10,965 nucleotides of DNA, taken from CAZBPZ01 sp964493955. Its GTDB lineage: Bacteria; Chloroflexota; Dehalococcoidia; Dehalococcoidales; Fen-1064. The position numbers were made by a program, and so were the translations under genes. Below, in pieces: positions 1 to 5,941 of the stretch (positions within the stretch are counted from its first letter, which is position 1; each line of letters opens with the position of its first letter). The stretch covers positions 1 to 10,965 of the forward strand of contig CAZBPZ010000055.1 in the NCBI GenBank assembly GCA_964493955.1, written 5' to 3'. The notes beneath the pieces are model-generated. The model was not told where the DNA came from, did not search any database, and saw only the letters and a list, made by a program, of their open reading frames with translations.

Positions 1-15
1 GCCGCCGGAAGACGC

Positions 16-391
16 GGTGGCCAAGCAGACCTGTAAGCCGAGTTCTGTATCCGCCGTGGCGGACGGTGGCCATCTATCTAGCCCACCTGTTACCAGGCGG
101 GTCATGCGGCCAACCCGGGGAACGGGCCGGGCACCCTTAGCTCCCCCTATTTGGCCTTGCTCCGGATGGGGTTTGCCCAGCCGGCCGGTCACCCGGCCGC
201 TGGTGAGCTCTTACCTCACCATTTCACCCTTACCCGCATCCGCCTCAGGCGGACCGCTGGCGGTGTGTTTCTGTGGCACTTTCCGTAGGGTCGCCCCTCC
301 TGGGTGTTACCCAGCATCCTGCCCGGTGGAGCTCGGACTTTCCTCCCCGCCCCGGATGAGGCAGGGCGGCCACCCGGTCTGCTTGGCCACC
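16..391 (-). ncRNA. rnpB: RNase P RNA, bacterial type A
   Basis: Catalytic RNA of ribonuclease P, which removes 5' leaders from pre-tRNAs. Read on the minus strand, the 5' conserved block GAGGAAAGTCCG lies at 345-334, and the 3' hallmark ending CGGCTTACAGGTC lies at 48-28. Between them is the conserved core with GGTGAAATGGTG and GGTAAGAGCTCACC around 233-198. The ends pair perfectly: 376-391 and 16-31 form a 16-bp P1 helix that sets the gene limits, giving about 376 nt, a normal size for type A. A promoter lies directly upstream at 395-423. The alpha/beta hydrolase gene lies upstream on the same strand. Plus-strand reading frames through this region are not genes. The identification is firm; exact mature ends are inferred from P1. 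Confidence 0.96.
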
Positions 392-394
392 TTT

Positions 395-423
395 ACTTTA
401 TGCCCTGCCGCCCCGGCAGTCAA
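395..423 (-). promoter_or_regulatory. sigma70-type promoter of rnpB
   Basis: On the minus strand the -35 box TTGACT (423-418) and -10 box TAAAGT (400-395) are separated by exactly 17 nt. The predicted transcription start falls at about 388-391, which agrees with the 5' end of the RNase P RNA defined by its P1 helix. The -35 box is the last six bases of a repeated hairpin element (418-454). Confidence 0.75.
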
Positions 424-454
424 ACCGGCCGGGGCAGCTACTTTGCCGTCCCGG
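418..454 (-). repeat. hairpin-TTGACT repeat, copy A
   Basis: This 37-nt element is a hairpin (arms 446-454 and 429-437, loop 438-445) followed by CCGG and TTTGACT on the minus strand. It closely matches copy B at 494-530 (start-to-start distance 76 bp) and, in the opposite orientation, copy C at 1497-1528. One stem position is an A/C mismatch. Its terminal TTGACT serves as the rnpB -35 box. Confidence 0.7.
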
Positions 455-493
455 CTTGGTCTCCTCCCCAGGGCACCCGGTGTTCCCATACCC

Positions 494-530
494 AGTCAAA
501 CCGGCCGGGGCGGTTGCTTTGCCACCCCGG
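494..530 (-). repeat. hairpin-TTGACT repeat, copy B, at the hydrolase 3' end
   Basis: Second copy of the element. The arms 522-530 and 505-513 form nine pairs on the minus-strand RNA, including one G-U, around an 8-nt loop. It encodes the last residues of the hydrolase, whose TGA stop lies inside the TTTGACT end. It may act as a terminator hairpin for the hydrolase, but no U-tract follows. No good -10 box lies at the right distance, so it is probably not a promoter. Confidence 0.65.
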
Positions 531-1473
531 CAGACGGCGGCACACCGGCAGGGCCGAGTGAACGGCGCAGGAAACCGGTCACCACGCGCCGGATGCGGGG
601 GTACAGCAACCAGATGCTGGCATGAGTGGTAGGCAGCCAGACAAGCTCCGGCCGGCCGGCCGCCTCCCAGAAGTCCAGCACCGCCCGCCGCGGTACAAAC
701 TCGTCCCAGCGGGCGTTGAGCATCAGGAGCGGCCGGCCCCTTAGCAGGTGGGCGAAGGTCATCGGGTCATTCAGGTAGCTACGGCGCGGCGGTTCCACCC
801 GCTCAACGCCACGCCGCACCACCTCAGACAGGTAGGCAGCGTATACCGCCTGGCCTTCCTGGTACTCTCTCCGGTCCATCCGGAAGCTACCCCGCACCAC
901 CCGGGCACGGGCCTCCCAGACAATCCGGCCCGAGTTACCCCCGCTCACCACCAGCACACCCGCCCGGAGGCGCCGGTCAACCCCCATGGCAATCGCCGCC
1001 ACAAACCCGCCGAAGCTAATCCCGAACACCCCCAGGTGCCCGGCATCAAGCTCGGGGCGGGTGGCGGCCCAGTCGAGCACCTGGCGCACCTCGACCACCG
1101 AGCTGCGGTAGCACTCGAACCACTCGTCATCACCCCAGCGCGGTACCGACCGCCCCGAGCCGTCCGGTAAGCGGCTGGAGTGCAGTGGCAGGTACAGCAC
1201 GAAGCTGGCAATACCATGCCCCGCCAGGTGCCGTGCCAGCCAGCGGCAGGGCACCGTGCTGGCATCACCTACCCCGTGCAGCATCACGACCAGAGGGGCC
1301 GGCTGTCCGGCTGCCTTCGGCCGGAAGTACTGCCCGTATGCCCGCCCGGCCGACTCGTAACGTGTCGGGGCAGCGGGGCGAAATTCAACCCGGTAACGCT
1401 CCCAGTGTGGCCGCCGCTGCGTCACCTCCAGCGAAAAGTCCGCCGGCGTGTCCGCATAGTCGTAGGGGTACAT
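496..1473 (-). CDS. alpha/beta hydrolase (dienelactone hydrolase / prolyl oligopeptidase-like)
   Basis: 325-residue cytoplasmic serine hydrolase; no signal peptide or membrane segment is visible. The fold is shown by the oxyanion-loop motif HGVGD (66-70), the nucleophile elbow GISFGG with Ser153, the likely acid Asp257 in ARWDEFVP, and the likely catalytic His284 in TTHASIW. The substrate cannot be told; esters or lactones are possible. The start at 1473 (MYPYDYADTP) is chosen because a TATACT -10 box ends 7 nt before it. The longer in-frame extension to 1746 would run through the divergent promoter and antisense to the SDR gene. The translation implies a leaderless mRNA. The C-terminal tail (about 311-325) is encoded by repeat copy B and looks like recruited non-family sequence. 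rnpB follows on the same strand. Confidence 0.88.
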   Translation of the reverse strand: MYPYDYADTPADFSLEVTQRRPHWERYRVEFRPAAPTRYESAGRAYGQYFRPKAAGQPAPLVVMLHGVGDASTVPCRWLARHLAGHGIASFVLYLPLHSSRLPDGSGRSVPRWGDDEWFECYRSSVVEVRQVLDWAATRPELDAGHLGVFGISFGGFVAAIAMGVDRRLRAGVLVVSGGNSGRIVWEARARVVRGSFRMDRREYQEGQAVYAAYLSEVVRRGVERVEPPRRSYLNDPMTFAHLLRGRPLLMLNARWDEFVPRRAVLDFWEAAGRPELVWLPTTHASIWLLYPRIRRVVTGFLRRSLGPAGVPPSAGVAKQPPRPV

Positions 1474-1480
1474 CACGTCC

Positions 1481-1508
1481 AGTATACCCCAGGCCGCCGG
1501 GGTGGCAA
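1481..1508 (-). promoter_or_regulatory. promoter of the hydrolase gene, probably leaderless
   Basis: On the minus strand TTGCCA (1508-1503) and TATACT (1486-1481) are spaced by 16 nt. The predicted start, about 7 nt downstream, coincides with the ATG at 1473. No Shine-Dalgarno sequence precedes that ATG. The -35 box lies inside repeat copy C. Confidence 0.5.
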
Positions 1509-1528
1509 AACAGCCGCCCCGATTGACG
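1497..1528 (+). repeat. hairpin-TTGACG repeat, copy C
   Basis: Third, opposite-strand copy of the element at 418-454 and 494-530. It has a CGGGGTGG / CCGCCCCG stem around loop CAAAACAG, followed by ATTGACG; the CCGG linker of the other copies is missing here. It sits in the divergent promoter region and provides the -35 box of the SDR promoter. Confidence 0.65.
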
Positions 1529-1551
1529 CTGCCGGGCCGGTGTGCTAGCAT
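1523..1551 (+). promoter_or_regulatory. sigma70-type promoter of the SDR-DegV genes
   Basis: TTGACG (1523-1528), a 17-nt spacer and TAGCAT (1546-1551) predict a transcription start near 1558, about 40 nt before the SDR start codon. It is divergent from the hydrolase promoter. Confidence 0.6.
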
Positions 1552-1571
1552 ACCTAGCAGTTCTATGTATT

Positions 1572-1588
1572 GGCCTGCCAGGCAGGCC
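1572..1588. promoter_or_regulatory. 17-bp perfect palindrome in the SDR leader, possible operator
   Basis: GGCCTGCC-A-GGCAGGCC is a perfect 8-bp inverted repeat with a one-base centre. It lies just downstream of the predicted transcription start and 9 nt before the SDR ATG. With a 1-nt centre it is unlikely to be a good RNA hairpin and looks more like a dimeric repressor site. No regulator gene is present in the window. Confidence 0.4.
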
Positions 1589-1597
1589 CAGTAGGAA

Positions 1598-2413
1598 ATG
1601 CCGCAAGAGGACCCGCCCATCGCCGCACTCATCAGCCTGGCCGGCAAACGGGCCATCATCACCGGCGGTGCCACCGGCCTGGGGCTGGCCATCGCCCGCC
1701 GCCTGGCGGAGGCCGGGGCAAGCATGCTGCTGGCCGACGTTGACACCGCCGGCGGCCGGGAGGCAGCCCGTGCCCTGCAGCAGGCCGGCTACCACGCCGG
1801 CTTCGCTAGCTGCGATGTCTCGCGCGAGCCAGACGTACGCGCCATGGTGCAGCAGGCGGTAGAGCAGCTCGGCGGCATTGATATCCTGGTAAACAACGCC
1901 GGGGTGTACCCGCGCACGCCCCTCACCGAGACCTCGCTCGACGAGTTCAACCGGGTGCTGGCGGTGAACCTGACAGGCACCTTCCTCTGCAGCCGCGAGG
2001 TTGCCGCCCGCATGATAGAGCAGGACCGGGGCGGCTGCATCATCAACCTCGCCTCGATTGACGCCGTCCATCCCTCCTACGAGGGAATGGCGGCCTACGA
2101 TTCATCCAAGGGCGGCGTACTGATGCTCACCAGGAGCCTGGCCAGGGAGCTGGGCAAGCACAACATCCGTGTCAACGCCATTGCCCCCGGCGGCATCATG
2201 ACACGCGCCCTTGTCAGCAGCACCGGGAGCACCAGCGAAGAGGAGGCCCGCCGGCAGCGGCGCGACCTCAAGAGCTTCATGGCCCGCATGGTGCTGGGCA
2301 GGATGGGCGAACCGGACGAGATTGCCCGGGTGGCACTCTTCCTTGCCTCGGAGATGGCAAGTTACATCACCGGCACGATGGTAGTAGCCGACGGCGGCTA
2401 CCTCGTCTCTTAG
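1598..2413 (+). CDS. short-chain dehydrogenase/reductase (classical SDR)
   Basis: 271-residue NAD(P)(H)-dependent oxidoreductase of the classical SDR family, predicted cytosolic tetramer or dimer. The Rossmann cofactor loop TGGATGLG is at 22-29. An acidic residue ends the second strand (LLAD, Asp47), which favours NAD(H). NNAG is at 99-102, and the tetrad is Asn124, Ser153, Tyr167 and Lys171 (YDSSK). PGG is at 197-199 and the C-terminus VVADGG is typical. The closest general pattern is 3-oxoacyl-ACP reductase / alcohol dehydrogenase-like, but the substrate is not decidable. Translation starts at ATG 1598 after a weak AGGA. It is followed 25 nt later by the DegV gene and probably cotranscribed with it. 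Given the downstream acyl-CoA/ACP genes, a role in oxidising a hydroxyacyl intermediate is an inference. Confidence 0.93.
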   Translation: MPQEDPPIAALISLAGKRAIITGGATGLGLAIARRLAEAGASMLLADVDTAGGREAARALQQAGYHAGFASCDVSREPDVRAMVQQAVEQLGGIDILVNNAGVYPRTPLTETSLDEFNRVLAVNLTGTFLCSREVAARMIEQDRGGCIINLASIDAVHPSYEGMAAYDSSKGGVLMLTRSLARELGKHNIRVNAIAPGGIMTRALVSSTGSTSEEEARRQRRDLKSFMARMVLGRMGEPDEIARVALFLASEMASYITGTMVVADGGYLVS

Positions 2414-2438
2414 TCTGGGACTCAAGGAGGGCAGGAAA

Positions 2439-3314
2439 ATGCCAAAGGTAGCTGTGATGACCGACACCGTGGCCTGTATCCCCACCGACCTTGCCCGGGA
2501 GCTGGCAATCAAGGTAGTGCCGGCCGCCAACATCATGTTCGACGGCAAGACGTACGTGGAGAACGAAACGATTACGGCCGCCGAGGCCTACGAGCTCATC
2601 AAGAAAGACCCGGACAAGTTTGTGACCTCGGCGATTACACCCGCCCGCCTGCTGGAGGACTACCGCCAGGTTGCCGCCGCGGCTGACGAAATCCTTTTCA
2701 TCACCCTCGCCGGCGCGCTCAGCGCCGTCAACAAGACTGCCCGGACGGCGGCCGAACTCTTCAAGCAGGAGGCCCCGGACAAGACGATTCGGGTGCTGGA
2801 CTCACGGGCCGTGGCCAGCACCCAGGGGCTGGTGGTACTGGCAGCAGCGCGCGCCGCGGCCGCGGGCAAGAGCCTGGACGAGGTAGCCGATACCGCCACA
2901 AAGGTACGCCAAAAGACAGGCGGCCTGATGCTGCTCGATTCCCTGCGCTACATCTACCGCACCGGCCGCATGTCCAAGACGGCGGCCCGCCTCGTCTCGC
3001 TGCTCAACATCCGGCCGATTAACCGGCTCACCCCGGAAGGCACGATTGAGATGGCCGACCGTACCCGCAGACGCATGGAGGGTCTGGAAAAGCTGCTGGC
3101 CCTGATTGCCCGGGAGGCCGGCACGCGTGACCTCCACTTCATGCTGGTCCACGCCAGTGCCCCCGAGATGGCCGAGGGCTTTGCCGACCGGCTCCGGCAG
3201 GAGTTCAACGTCCTCAGCCTGGTGGTGAGTGACTACAGCCCGGTGATGGGCTACGGCTCCGGGCCGGGGGCCATCTTTGCCGGCTTCCATCCCGAGCTCG
3301 GTTTGTCGGGATAG
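2439..3314 (+). CDS. DegV family fatty-acid-binding protein
   Basis: 291-residue two-domain DegV (FakB-like) protein; members bind a fatty acid between the domains and can present it to a fatty-acid kinase. Visible family blocks are the N-terminal TDT (8-10), TSAITPARLLEDY (63-75), the TLAGALSA loop (89-96) where typical members have a SGT-like motif, VLDSRAVASTQG (119-130), LRYIYRTGRMS (169-179) and the C-terminal GPGAIFAGFHPE (275-286). Length is normal for the family. Start ATG 2439 has a strong AAGGAGG Shine-Dalgarno. No FakA-type kinase gene is in the window. The gene follows the SDR by 25 nt and precedes the Fe-S subunit genes by 109 nt. It is likely cytosolic. The ligand is unknown; a role in handling an acyl chain for this locus is inferred. 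Confidence 0.93.
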   Translation: MPKVAVMTDTVACIPTDLARELAIKVVPAANIMFDGKTYVENETITAAEAYELIKKDPDKFVTSAITPARLLEDYRQVAAAADEILFITLAGALSAVNKTARTAAELFKQEAPDKTIRVLDSRAVASTQGLVVLAAARAAAAGKSLDEVADTATKVRQKTGGLMLLDSLRYIYRTGRMSKTAARLVSLLNIRPINRLTPEGTIEMADRTRRRMEGLEKLLALIAREAGTRDLHFMLVHASAPEMAEGFADRLRQEFNVLSLVVSDYSPVMGYGSGPGAIFAGFHPELGLSG

Positions 3315-3332
3315 CCGCCGCTGGTGTAAGAT
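3303..3332 (+). promoter_or_regulatory. possible promoter before the Fe-S reductase operon
   Basis: TTGTCG (3303-3308), an 18-nt spacer and TAAGAT (3327-3332) overlap the end of the DegV gene. This would give a leader of about 85 nt to the ATG at 3424. It is a weak match, and read-through from the SDR promoter is an alternative. Confidence 0.35.
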
Positions 3333-3346
3333 GGAGTTCCCGGCAC

Positions 3347-3386
3347 CTGCCTTCCCGGCAAAACGCGTGGCCGCAGGGAAAGGCAG
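3347..3386 (+). promoter_or_regulatory. inverted repeat in the leader between degV-like and Fe-S subunit genes
   Basis: CTGCCTTCCC (3347-3356) pairs with GGGAAAGGCAG (3376-3386) with one bulged base around a 19-nt loop. No U-tract follows closely, so it is not a clear terminator. It could be a leader structure or processing site. Confidence 0.35.
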
Positions 3387-3423
3387 GGCAGCAATCTCCC
3401 GCCGGGTTAATTTTTGGAGGGGA

Positions 3424-4593
3424 ATGGTAGAGCCACAGACCGCCAGCACTACCCTGCCCGCACTGGAGCGGTTCCGGGAGGTAAACCGTACCTTCCCCAA
3501 CAACCCCCAGCTACGCGAGGCGAAGGAGACCGGGCGCCAGGTCTTCGGCTGGCTCTGTACCTACACGCCGGAGGAGCTCATCCACGCCGCCGGTATCCTT
3601 CCGGTACGCGTCACCGGCTACTCGCACGAGGTAGAGCTGGATGATGGTACCGCCTATCTTTATGTCAATAACTGCTCCTTCTCCCGCAGCTGCCTGCAGC
3701 TGGGGCTGCGCGGCGAGTACGGTTTCCTCGACGGCATCGTGGGCGGCTCCACCTGCGACGGCATGCGCCGCATGTTTGACCTCTGGCGCAGCTACGTCAG
3801 GACACCCTTCTACCACATCATCACCGTACCCCGGAAATACACCGAGAAGGCCCACCAGCTTTACCGGCGCGAGGTAGAGCGCCTGCAGGAGCACATTGAA
3901 GAATGGCTGGGCCGGAAAACCAGCGACGAAGCACTACTGGACTCGGTGAAGCTCTACAATGAATGGCGCCGTCTCCTGCGGCAGATGTACGAGCTGCGCC
4001 AGCAGGAGCAACCGCCCATCTCGGGCGCCGAGGTCATGGAAGTCCTGAACGCCAGCTTCAGGCTGCCCAAGGAGACCTTCAACCGGTGGCTGGCTGACCT
4101 TCTTGAGGAAGTCCAGCAAGCCGAGCGGCCAAACAGCGGCCGGGCGCGGCTGATGGTCATCGGCAGCGTCCTCACCAACCCCGAGTTCATCCGCACCATC
4201 GAGCACCAGGGTGGCCTGGTGGTGACCGACGAGCTCTGCACCAGTGTCCGCTACTGGGGTGACCCGGTGGTCGTGAACGAAGGCGAAAGGCCGCTGCCGG
4301 CAATTGCGCGGCGCTACCTCAACAACTTCCCCTGCGCCCGGATGTACCCCTCGGACGAGCGCTTCGACCGCATCATTGCCGCCGCCCGCGAGTTCCGGGT
4401 GGACGGCGTCATCAGCCAGACCATCCGCTACTGCGTGCCCTATGACCATGACCTGCCGCTGCTGCAGAAGCGCCTCAAAGCCGAAGGCCTGCCGCTGCTG
4501 ACCCTGGACGTGGAGTACGGAACGGCCGGCTCGGGGCAGATACAGACGCGTGTGCAGGCATTCCTGGAGATGCTGGAGGGACGGCGAAAATGA
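3424..4593 (+). CDS. BcrC/BadD/HgdB-like subunit (2-hydroxyacyl-CoA dehydratase / benzoyl-CoA reductase family)
   Basis: 389-residue HGD-D family subunit carrying a [4Fe-4S] cluster for low-potential one-electron chemistry on acyl-CoA thioesters. The N-terminal region GWLCTYTPEELIHAAGILPVR (first 20: 42-61) is the family's opening block. Likely cluster ligands are Cys111 (STCDGMRR), Cys272 (DELCTSVRYW) and Cys337 (RYCVPYDHD). Other cysteines are 45, 84, 90 and 304. Length is close to BcrC (about 385). Start ATG 3424 is chosen because GGAGG lies at 3416-3420; an in-frame extension to 3277 would overlap the DegV gene without a ribosome site. The stop TGA overlaps the next ATG (ATGA). First gene of a tightly coupled operon. 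Family membership is firm; whether it is a reductase or dehydratase is inferred from the neighbouring genes. Confidence 0.92.
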   Translation: MVEPQTASTTLPALERFREVNRTFPNNPQLREAKETGRQVFGWLCTYTPEELIHAAGILPVRVTGYSHEVELDDGTAYLYVNNCSFSRSCLQLGLRGEYGFLDGIVGGSTCDGMRRMFDLWRSYVRTPFYHIITVPRKYTEKAHQLYRREVERLQEHIEEWLGRKTSDEALLDSVKLYNEWRRLLRQMYELRQQEQPPISGAEVMEVLNASFRLPKETFNRWLADLLEEVQQAERPNSGRARLMVIGSVLTNPEFIRTIEHQGGLVVTDELCTSVRYWGDPVVVNEGERPLPAIARRYLNNFPCARMYPSDERFDRIIAAAREFRVDGVISQTIRYCVPYDHDLPLLQKRLKAEGLPLLTLDVEYGTAGSGQIQTRVQAFLEMLEGRRK

Positions 4594-4713
4594 CCACAAC
4601 CTCCGCCAGTAAGGTGAAGACAATTATCCGGGCCTGCCCGGAGATGCTGGAGGAACGGCAAAAATGACCACAACCTCCGCCAGTAAGGTGAAGGCAATTA
4701 TCCGGGCCTGCCG
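4566..4713 (+). repeat. 74-bp tandem duplication across the subunit gene junction
   Basis: Unit 1 (4566-4639) and unit 2 (4640-4713) match at 70 of the first 73 positions; differences are at 4580/4654, 4586/4660 and 4620/4694. The last base of each unit also differs. Each unit holds the 3' end of the upstream gene (EMLEG/E-R..K), its GGAGG Shine-Dalgarno, the ATGA overlap, and the first 16 codons of the downstream gene. The unit length is not a multiple of three, so the copies are read in different frames at the junction. Confidence 0.95.
4590..4667 (+). CDS. 25-residue mini-ORF created by the junction duplication
   Basis: The ATG at 4590 overlaps the upstream stop. The frame encodes the first 16 residues of the following subunit (MTTTSASKVKTIIRAC) and then nine residues equivalent to the C-terminus of the preceding subunit (PEMLEERQK). 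It ends in a TGA that overlaps the ATG of the 420-residue gene. It has a Shine-Dalgarno (GGAGG at 4575-4579) and could act as a translational coupling leader. It is probably a by-product of the duplication rather than a functional peptide. Confidence 0.4.
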   Translation: MTTTSASKVKTIIRACPEMLEERQK

Positions 4714-5926
4714 CCTTATCTCACGCATGAACCGCAACCAGCCCGACACCCGCCCCAGCGAGAACCTCTACTACAACATGCTGGCCGAATACTACACCCG
4801 CCTGCTGGAAGCACCGGAGAACGGCGATTTCATTGCTGCCCACACCGTCTTCTTCCCGGCGGAGCTCATCTACGCCATGGGCCTGCTGCCAATGCACACC
4901 GAGACCACTACCTGGATGATATCCCTCTTCACCGGTGACTGCGCCGACCTGCTGGCGGCCGGGGCCGGGCTGGGGCTGGCGCAGGAAATCTGTACACCCC
5001 ACCGCGGGCTGGCCGGTGCCTTTGCCCTGGCAGCCCTGCCCCGCCCCGATGTTATCCTCTGGTCCAACATGGTCTGCGACAACACCGCCAAGAGCGGCGA
5101 GCTACTGATGGAGCTGGCCGGGTGCCCGGGCTTCTTCCTTGACCACCCTTTCAAGGACAGCCCCGAAGAGCGGCAGTACCTCGTGAGCGAGCTGGCCGAT
5201 ATGGTCAGTTTCCTGGAAGAGCAGTCCGGCCGCAGGATGGACTGGGACCGCCTCTCCGAGATAGTAGCCCGCATGGACCGCCAGATACAGCTCATCCGCG
5301 AGATAAACGAGCTGCGCCAGCACGTGCCCAGCCCCTTCCGTTCCCGCGGGTTCCTGGAGCTACTCACGGTCGACTACCTCTTCCCGGGCCAGCCGGCCGC
5401 CATCACCTACCTTGAGACACTGAAGCAGGAGCTGGCCGAGGCCGTAGAGCGGGGAGAGGGGGCCGTACCTGAGGAGCGCTTCCGCCTCATGAGCCTCTTC
5501 ATCCCGCCGATGTACCTCATCCCCTTCATCGACAGGCTCTCGCGGGAACACGGGGCCGTCAGCGTGATTGAGCCGTTCTTCACCTTCTGGGGAGAGGGCC
5601 GGCTCGACCCCTCGCGCCCGCTGGAGAGCGTGGCGCAGAAGTCATACATGCTGCCCGAAATGCGCATGTACGGCCCGCTCGACGAGCGGGCCCTGGACGC
5701 AATCGTGCAGTGCGCCGAAGAATGGAAGGTTGACGGCGCCATCTACTACGCCGACGTGGGCTGCCGCCACACCTGCGCCACCGTCAAGCTCTTCAAGGAC
5801 AGGCTGACCGAGGTGGACGTGCCGGTGCTGACGCTGGACTGCGACGTGGTGGACCCAACCGCCACCACCGAGGAAGAAGTGCGCGAGAAGATGGAACGTT
5901 TCTTCGAGCTCCTCGAAGACCGCTAG
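4664..5926 (+). CDS. BcrB/BadE/HgdA-like subunit (2-hydroxyacyl-CoA dehydratase / benzoyl-CoA reductase family)
   Basis: 420-residue second HGD-D family subunit, expected to pair with the 389-residue protein and form the acyl-CoA site with two Fe-S clusters. The family opening block is HTVFFPAELIYAMGLLPMH (60-78). Cys138 (MVCDN) aligns with Cys111 of the partner, and Cys367 (DVGCRHTC) aligns with Cys337. The middle ligand position (partner Cys272, ELCTSVRYWG) appears as EPFFTFWGEG (303-312) with no cysteine anywhere in 155-349, so cluster coordination may be atypical; Cys350 and Cys371 are nearby candidates. Length is close to BcrB (about 430). ATG 4664 overlaps the mini-ORF stop; GGAGG is at 4649-4653. 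The first 16 residues lie in the duplicated segment. The next gene follows after 15 nt. Confidence 0.9.
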   Translation: MTTTSASKVKAIIRACRLISRMNRNQPDTRPSENLYYNMLAEYYTRLLEAPENGDFIAAHTVFFPAELIYAMGLLPMHTETTTWMISLFTGDCADLLAAGAGLGLAQEICTPHRGLAGAFALAALPRPDVILWSNMVCDNTAKSGELLMELAGCPGFFLDHPFKDSPEERQYLVSELADMVSFLEEQSGRRMDWDRLSEIVARMDRQIQLIREINELRQHVPSPFRSRGFLELLTVDYLFPGQPAAITYLETLKQELAEAVERGEGAVPEERFRLMSLFIPPMYLIPFIDRLSREHGAVSVIEPFFTFWGEGRLDPSRPLESVAQKSYMLPEMRMYGPLDERALDAIVQCAEEWKVDGAIYYADVGCRHTCATVKLFKDRLTEVDVPVLTLDCDVVDPTATTEEEVREKMERFFELLEDR

Positions 5927-5941
5927 GAGAGACACCACCCC

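Noticed and set aside
415..530. The two similar blocks as a short CRISPR array
   Set aside because: Only two copies about 76 bp apart, imperfect, with an inverted third copy at a promoter; no cas genes.
17..625. Plus-strand 202-codon open frame at the left end
   Set aside because: It is antisense to rnpB and the hydrolase 3' end, is proline/arginine-rich with no domain, and has no ribosome site.
1474..1746. N-terminal extension of the hydrolase to 1746
   Set aside because: It would translate the divergent promoter, repeat copy C and antisense of the SDR gene; the family fold does not need it.
1385..2071. 228-codon minus-strand open frame across the SDR start
   Set aside because: It overlaps the SDR antisense and the divergent promoters, and shows no protein family features.
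3376..3415. Terminator between the DegV and Fe-S subunit genes
   Set aside because: The T-run at 3411-3415 lies about 25 nt beyond the hairpin, too far for an intrinsic terminator.
3277..3423. Upstream start for the 389-residue subunit
   Set aside because: It overlaps the DegV gene, lacks a ribosome site, and the added residues are unlike the family; GGAGG precedes 3424.
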